Part shown: positions 60,660 to 64,000 of the stretch, in pieces
Position numbering within the stretch: position 1 is the stretch's first letter
Layout of the letters: every line of letters begins with the position of its first letter
From: Anaeroglomus sp964550565
GTDB lineage: Bacteria > Planctomycetota > Phycisphaerae > Sedimentisphaerales > Anaerohalosphaeraceae
Assembly (NCBI GenBank): GCA_964550565.1
Contig: CAZKAI010000003.1
Location: forward strand, 7,500-71,499
Direction: 5' to 3'
Length of the DNA stretch: 64,000 bases
Notes under the pieces: model-generated
What the model was told of the DNA's origin: nothing
Database searches by the model: none
The model's input: the letters and a program-made list of their open reading frames with translations, nothing else
Translations under genes and position numbers: made by a program

Positions 60660-61727
60660 ATGAAAGTTGCATTAATTGGTCTGCCCCAATCCGGCAAGAG
60701 CACGATATTATCCGCCATCACCGGTAAAGCCCCGGCAATGATGGGTTCCACTGAAATCCATGAGCAGATTGTGCCGGTACCCGATGAACGGCTCGATTGG
60801 TTGAATAGCCTGTATCAACCCAACAAGCTCGTCCCCGGTACTGTGGACTGTCTCGATTTGCCGGGGGTCTCTTTTGCCGATGAGCACGGCAGGGCAGCCG
60901 CACGCAAGCTGTTCGGCAACATCCGTACCGTAGATATGTTTGTTCTTGTGGTACGGGCATTTGCCAACGATTCAGTGCCTGCGTATCGGGAGCGTATCGA
61001 TCCGGCCAAAGACCTCGAAGAACTCCGTACCGAATTCCTGCTGGCGGACCTTGAACTGGTTACCACGCGCATCGAACGTCTGGAAAAACAGGTCAACAAA
61101 CCCACCAAGACCCAGACCCAGGATAAAGCCGAACTGGAACTGCAATTGAAGCTGCAAAAGGCTCTCGAATCCGAACAGCCCATCAGCAGCGTCATCCAAA
61201 GCGAACATGAACTGGAGATCATCAAGCCGCTGGGCTTTCTGACGCTGCGGCCTATGATGGTCGTTGTCAATGTCGGCGAAAACCAGCTCGACAAGCCCAT
61301 CGATTTGTCCAAAGCCGCCCCCGGCGTCGAAATTGTTCAGCTTTGTGCAAAAATCGAAAGCGAACTGGCCGGCCTGGACCCGGAGAGCCGTAACGAATTC
61401 ATGGCCGACCTTGGCCTCAAAGAGCCGGCTTCCATTAAATTCGTCCAGAGCTGCTATAAAACCCTCGGTCTTATCAGCTTCCTGACCGTTGGCAAGGATG
61501 AAGTCCGAGCCTGGCCCATTACCGCCGGCACGACTGCCCTTGACGCCGCCGGCAAGATACACAGCGATATCAAACGCGGCTTCATCCGTGCCGAAACCAT
61601 GGCCTACAACGATCTTAAACAGCTCGGGGACGAAAAAAATGTCAAGGCCGCCGGCAAGATGCGGCTCGAAGGCAAGGCCTATGTCGTTCAGGACGGCGAC
61701 ATCATCAATTTCCGCTTTAATGTATAA
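60660..61727 (+). CDS. YchF/Obg-related NTPase with TGS-type domain
   Basis: A 355-residue protein related to YchF (OLA1), an ATPase that binds ribosomes. The P-loop is GLPQSGKST, with Gln-Ser instead of the usual Asn-Val. G3 is DLPGV, and the G4 position reads NVGE, the NxxE form that makes YchF ATP-preferring. A coiled-coil insert (about residues 118-165) is followed by the C-terminal TGS domain with FLTVGKDEVRAWPI, TALDAAGKIHSDIKRGFIRAE and VVQDGDIINFRF. GAGG lies 8 bases before ATG 60660. It may be a paralogue rather than the housekeeping YchF. Confidence 0.85.
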   Translation: MKVALIGLPQSGKSTILSAITGKAPAMMGSTEIHEQIVPVPDERLDWLNSLYQPNKLVPGTVDCLDLPGVSFADEHGRAAARKLFGNIRTVDMFVLVVRAFANDSVPAYRERIDPAKDLEELRTEFLLADLELVTTRIERLEKQVNKPTKTQTQDKAELELQLKLQKALESEQPISSVIQSEHELEIIKPLGFLTLRPMMVVVNVGENQLDKPIDLSKAAPGVEIVQLCAKIESELAGLDPESRNEFMADLGLKEPASIKFVQSCYKTLGLISFLTVGKDEVRAWPITAGTTALDAAGKIHSDIKRGFIRAETMAYNDLKQLGDEKNVKAAGKMRLEGKAYVVQDGDIINFRFNV

Positions 61728-61802
61728 AACATAAATAGCCAGAATAGTGGATGTGGTAAGACTGCATTGAGTGTCATATTATAATGCCTGCCCATAAACC
61801 TC

Positions 61803-61831
61803 TTGACAGAGTCGGATTTTGGCTATATAAG
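61803..61831 (+). promoter_or_regulatory. tRNA-Val promoter
   Basis: Consensus TTGACA (61803-61808), a 17-base spacer and TATAAG (61826-61831), 12 bases upstream of the tRNA. One of the best promoters in the window. Confidence 0.8.
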
Positions 61832-61843
61832 GTGTTACCTTTA

Positions 61844-61917
61844 GGGCGTTTAGCTCAGTTGGTTAGAGCGCACGGATCACACCCGTGAGGTCACAGGTTC
61901 GAGTCCTGTATCGCCCA
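61844..61917 (+). tRNA. tRNA-Val (anticodon CAC)
   Basis: 74 bases without encoded CCA. Acceptor GGGCGTT/ATCGCCC (one T-T mismatch), D arm GCTC-AGTTGGTTA-GAGC, anticodon stem CACGG/CCGTG with loop ATCACAC (anticodon CAC, reads GTG), T arm ACAGG-TTCGAGT-CCTGT. Confidence 0.93.
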
Positions 61918-62063
61918 TTTATTATAAGGTCTTGTAGATAAACAGTTTACATGGACTTTTTGGACTTTGGAGGCCACAACAGCCAATAGCAGCTTTTTTC
62001 TAACCGTATATGCGGACAGAAAAACAAAAAGCTAAAAAAGGCGATATTTGAAAGGAGCGCTGC

Positions 62064-62231
62064 ATGCAGGTCAAGTTTCAAGTCTTTCGCGATTTGTTTT
62101 CCACCTGGCAATCCCTGTTTACGCAGGCGTCCGAGTTCGCATCTTCCATCGGAAAAGACAGACTGATCAGTATTTCCCACTCAGAAGATAAAGGGGATGG
62201 TGTTGTCACAGTCTGGTACTGGTCCGAGTAA
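62064..62231 (+). CDS. Small 55-residue protein
   Basis: A short gene with a strong ribosome-binding site, AAAGGAG, 6 bases before ATG. The protein starts MQVKFQVFRDLFSTWQSLF. It continues through an acidic middle (SEFASSIGKDRLISISHSED) and ends GVVTVWYWSE, an aromatic beta strand. I recognise no family, but the composition is protein-like and there is no signal peptide. It lies about 150 bases after tRNA-Val and 106 before the S41 protease gene. Confidence 0.68.
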   Translation: MQVKFQVFRDLFSTWQSLFTQASEFASSIGKDRLISISHSEDKGDGVVTVWYWSE

Positions 62232-62337
62232 AGGTTGGTTGGGTATAAAAATCGAACCACTGAACCTGAAAAGAGTCGATTTCTCAGGCAGGTTGGATGA
62301 AATAAATTTGATTCGATGTATTTTTAAGGAGCACTCT

Positions 62338-63678
62338 ATGAACAGTAAAATCCGTTTAATGTTTGTCCTTTTAGTGTTTTCCGCCTCTGTTTTGGCCCGT
62401 CCCCCCAAGGTCATCAAGATGTTTCCGGAAAACGGCGCCGTGGATGTTCCGCCGGGGCCAATTAAAATCCGGATCGTGTTCGACCAGGATATGAATACCC
62501 GCAGCTATTCGCTGTGCGGCGGCGGCGATGGCTTTCCCGAGCCCATCGGCAAACCACAATGGTCAGGCAAACGGGCGTTTGTCTTTTCGGCAAAACTCAA
62601 ACCCAACCACAACTACACATTCGGCATCAATTCGCCGTCATATCAAAACTTCAAAAACACCTCCGGCGAATCGGCGGAAGTGCTGGTGGTTCAGTTTCAG
62701 ACGGCTGGCGAAAACGGCCAGTCCACCGATAGCGAACAGGGCGTTTCAAAGGAAGACAATCAGCAGGCCGTTGAGGAATTGCGCAAGGCCATTGATGACC
62801 ACTATTCCTACAAGATGCTTAAAAAGCTCGATTGGGATCAATTATTTACACAATACCAGGATAAACTGATAAATGCCGATAGCCCCATGTCGTTTGCACG
62901 CACGGCGGGGCTTTTGCTGGCTCATGCCAAAGATAAGCATATCTGGCTGACGGTCGGAGACCAGACGGTCCCGGCGTATCGCAACCCGGTTGCTCCTAAT
63001 GCCAATTTTCAAAAACTGCCCACCCTGGTACCGAATTTCAAAAAACGGAACGACTGTATCTGGACGGGACAATTTCCGGATGGCATTGGGTATATTTACA
63101 TTGACGGCTGGAGTGCCCAGCACAAAGAATATTACGAATCGCTCTACGCCGCTTTGCAGGAATTCGCCGATGCGCCCGGCCTGATTGTTGATATTCGCGG
63201 CAACGGGGGCGGCAGCGAACCGATTGCTCAGGAGTTTGCAGGCTGTTTCATCGATAGCTCCAAAGTGTATGCCAAGCACGTCATCCGTGATGCCGATGCC
63301 CCCGGCGGATTTACGGATGCCCATGAACGCCGGCTGGTCCCCAGCAAAAATCGCCCCGTGTACCGCGGCAAGGTTGCTGTATTGACAGGCCCGGTCGTGA
63401 TGAGCAGTTGTGAGGCGTTTGTGTTGATGATGAAGCAGGTCCCCGGCTGCATCCTGGTCGGCGAACCGACTCAGGGCAGTTCAGGCAATCCCCAGCCGTA
63501 TGAGTTAGGCAATGGGGTGACGGTCTATTTGCCTTGCTGGAAAGCGATGCTGCCGGACGGGACCTGTTTTGAGGGTATGGGCATCAAGCCCGACGTCCTT
63601 GTCAAAGTCCGTGCCAATCAGATTACCACTGCCGATCCGGTCATCAATGCGGCGAGAAATGCACTGACGAAAAAATAA
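62338..63678 (+). CDS. Secreted S41-family peptidase with N-terminal Ig-like domain
   Basis: A 446-residue exported protein. A signal peptide (residues 1-20, LMFVLLVFSASVLA) is followed by a Big_5-type Ig-like domain (about 22-110; FPENGAVDVPPGPIKIRIVFDQDM). A charged linker leads to the C-terminal-processing-protease fold (about 240-430). There GLIVDIRGNGGGSEPIAQEF is the S41 signature strand and MSSCEAFVLMMKQ holds the probable nucleophile Ser; GEPTQGSSG follows. No PDZ domain is obvious. AAGGAG 7 bases upstream fixes ATG 62338. Substrate unknown. Confidence 0.82.
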   Translation: MNSKIRLMFVLLVFSASVLARPPKVIKMFPENGAVDVPPGPIKIRIVFDQDMNTRSYSLCGGGDGFPEPIGKPQWSGKRAFVFSAKLKPNHNYTFGINSPSYQNFKNTSGESAEVLVVQFQTAGENGQSTDSEQGVSKEDNQQAVEELRKAIDDHYSYKMLKKLDWDQLFTQYQDKLINADSPMSFARTAGLLLAHAKDKHIWLTVGDQTVPAYRNPVAPNANFQKLPTLVPNFKKRNDCIWTGQFPDGIGYIYIDGWSAQHKEYYESLYAALQEFADAPGLIVDIRGNGGGSEPIAQEFAGCFIDSSKVYAKHVIRDADAPGGFTDAHERRLVPSKNRPVYRGKVAVLTGPVVMSSCEAFVLMMKQVPGCILVGEPTQGSSGNPQPYELGNGVTVYLPCWKAMLPDGTCFEGMGIKPDVLVKVRANQITTADPVINAARNALTKK

Positions 63679-63970
63679 GGCTGATCTCATTAGGCGGCAT
63701 TGAAGGTCCACAAAATAGCTGATATCCTCGTTTGGTCAGGGATTTTGGGACAGCATACGGGGCAGGTGTACTGTTGATAATATGGGGTGTTGGTTTGTAA
63801 AAAGAGCACGACGGGGTCTGGCTGTTTAAAAAGAGATAATGGTGAAAAACAAACTTGTTCTTATTTCAATTCCGATTACCCTGTATTTCGAGAACCCTCC
63901 GCAAAAAACAGCTCTGCTTTGCGGACAAAAGAAATATAGTTAACTTCATTTATGACAGGAGGCCGCCGTT
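63679..63970. other. Intergenic region before the last gene
   Basis: 292 bases. An 8-bp inverted repeat TCCGCAAA/TTTGCGGA (63898-63905, 63918-63925) is not followed by a T-tract. A 34-codon frame at 63839-63943 has no ribosome-binding site and is probably chance. Confidence 0.45.
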
Positions 63971-64000
63971 ATGAAACTGAGATTAATGATTTTATCCGTA
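63971..64000 (+). CDS. Start of a further gene, truncated by window end
   Basis: ATG with a perfect AGGAGG 8 bases upstream opens a frame of ten codons, MKLRLMILSV, to the end of the window. The basic then hydrophobic start suggests a signal peptide. Nothing more can be said. Confidence 0.6.
   Translation, partial: MKLRLMILSV

Noticed and set aside
61844..61917. tRNA-Val as an integration site of a genomic island
   Set aside because: No repeated tRNA end and no integrase next to it; downstream genes look chromosomal.
63839..63943. 34-codon reading frame MVKNKLVLISIPITLYFENP
   Set aside because: No ribosome-binding site, no recognisable features, overlaps an inverted repeat.

Overview
The window looks like part of a chromosome from an anaerobic, fermentative planctomycete of class Phycisphaerae, probably near Sedimentisphaerales. 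This is an inference from gene content: a planctomycete-style type II secretion locus with Gly-rich pseudopilins, a Tat-exported sulfatase, a parallel beta-helix protein with dockerin-like repeats, an electron-bifurcating [FeFe]-hydrogenase with all its maturases, phosphoketolase and D-lactate dehydrogenase. Many start codons are TTG. I see no phage, insertion sequence or CRISPR array. The assembly has three 100-N gaps. Two of them are flanked by identical 55-bp copies, an unmerged contig overlap; the third hides the middle of trpB.

Layout. 1-3.6 kb: the 3' end of alaS, a UDP-sugar pyrophosphorylase and a GAF-domain protein. 3.9-16.8 kb: one type II secretion operon, gspE-F-G-H-I-J-K-L-M, a GspC-like gene and gspD, closed by a strong terminator. 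16.9-24 kb: a DUF434 protein, an MBL-fold hydrolase, and a glycogen operon (GT4 synthase, GH57, debranching enzyme, CPBP protease). 24.3-25.5 kb: a 71-aa histone-fold protein and two small genes. 25.6-31.3 kb: the operon trpL-E-G-D-F-B-A on the minus strand, without trpC. It is preceded by a complete attenuator: promoter, 19-aa leader peptide with tandem Trp codons, antiterminator and terminator. 31.5-38.2 kb: sulfatase, D-lactate dehydrogenase, beta-helix protein and phosphoketolase.

38.3-51.8 kb is a hydrogen-metabolism island on the minus strand. In transcription order it holds hydG, an aspartase, hydF, hydE, rex, hydC, hydB, hydA, a PAS-containing sensory [FeFe]-hydrogenase homologue (HydS) and a SpoIIE/PP2C phosphatase. 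HydABC would re-oxidise NADH and ferredoxin to H2, HydEFG build the H-cluster, Rex reads NADH/NAD+, and HydS plus the phosphatase probably sense H2. Rex-like operators lie upstream of rex.

52-64 kb is housekeeping: a NagD-type phosphatase, XerD, a lipoprotein, GalE, a eukaryotic-type hexokinase, a membrane protein, LarE, tRNA-Thr(CGU), MscL, a siroheme-synthesis dehydrogenase, a fumarase beta subunit, a YchF-like NTPase, tRNA-Val(CAC), a 55-aa protein, an S41 protease and the first codons of a further gene.

The most notable items are the Trp-codon attenuator in front of trpE, the bacterial histone, the sensory hydrogenase-phosphatase pair inside a complete hyd cluster, and the Gly-rich insertions across the secretion pseudopilins.
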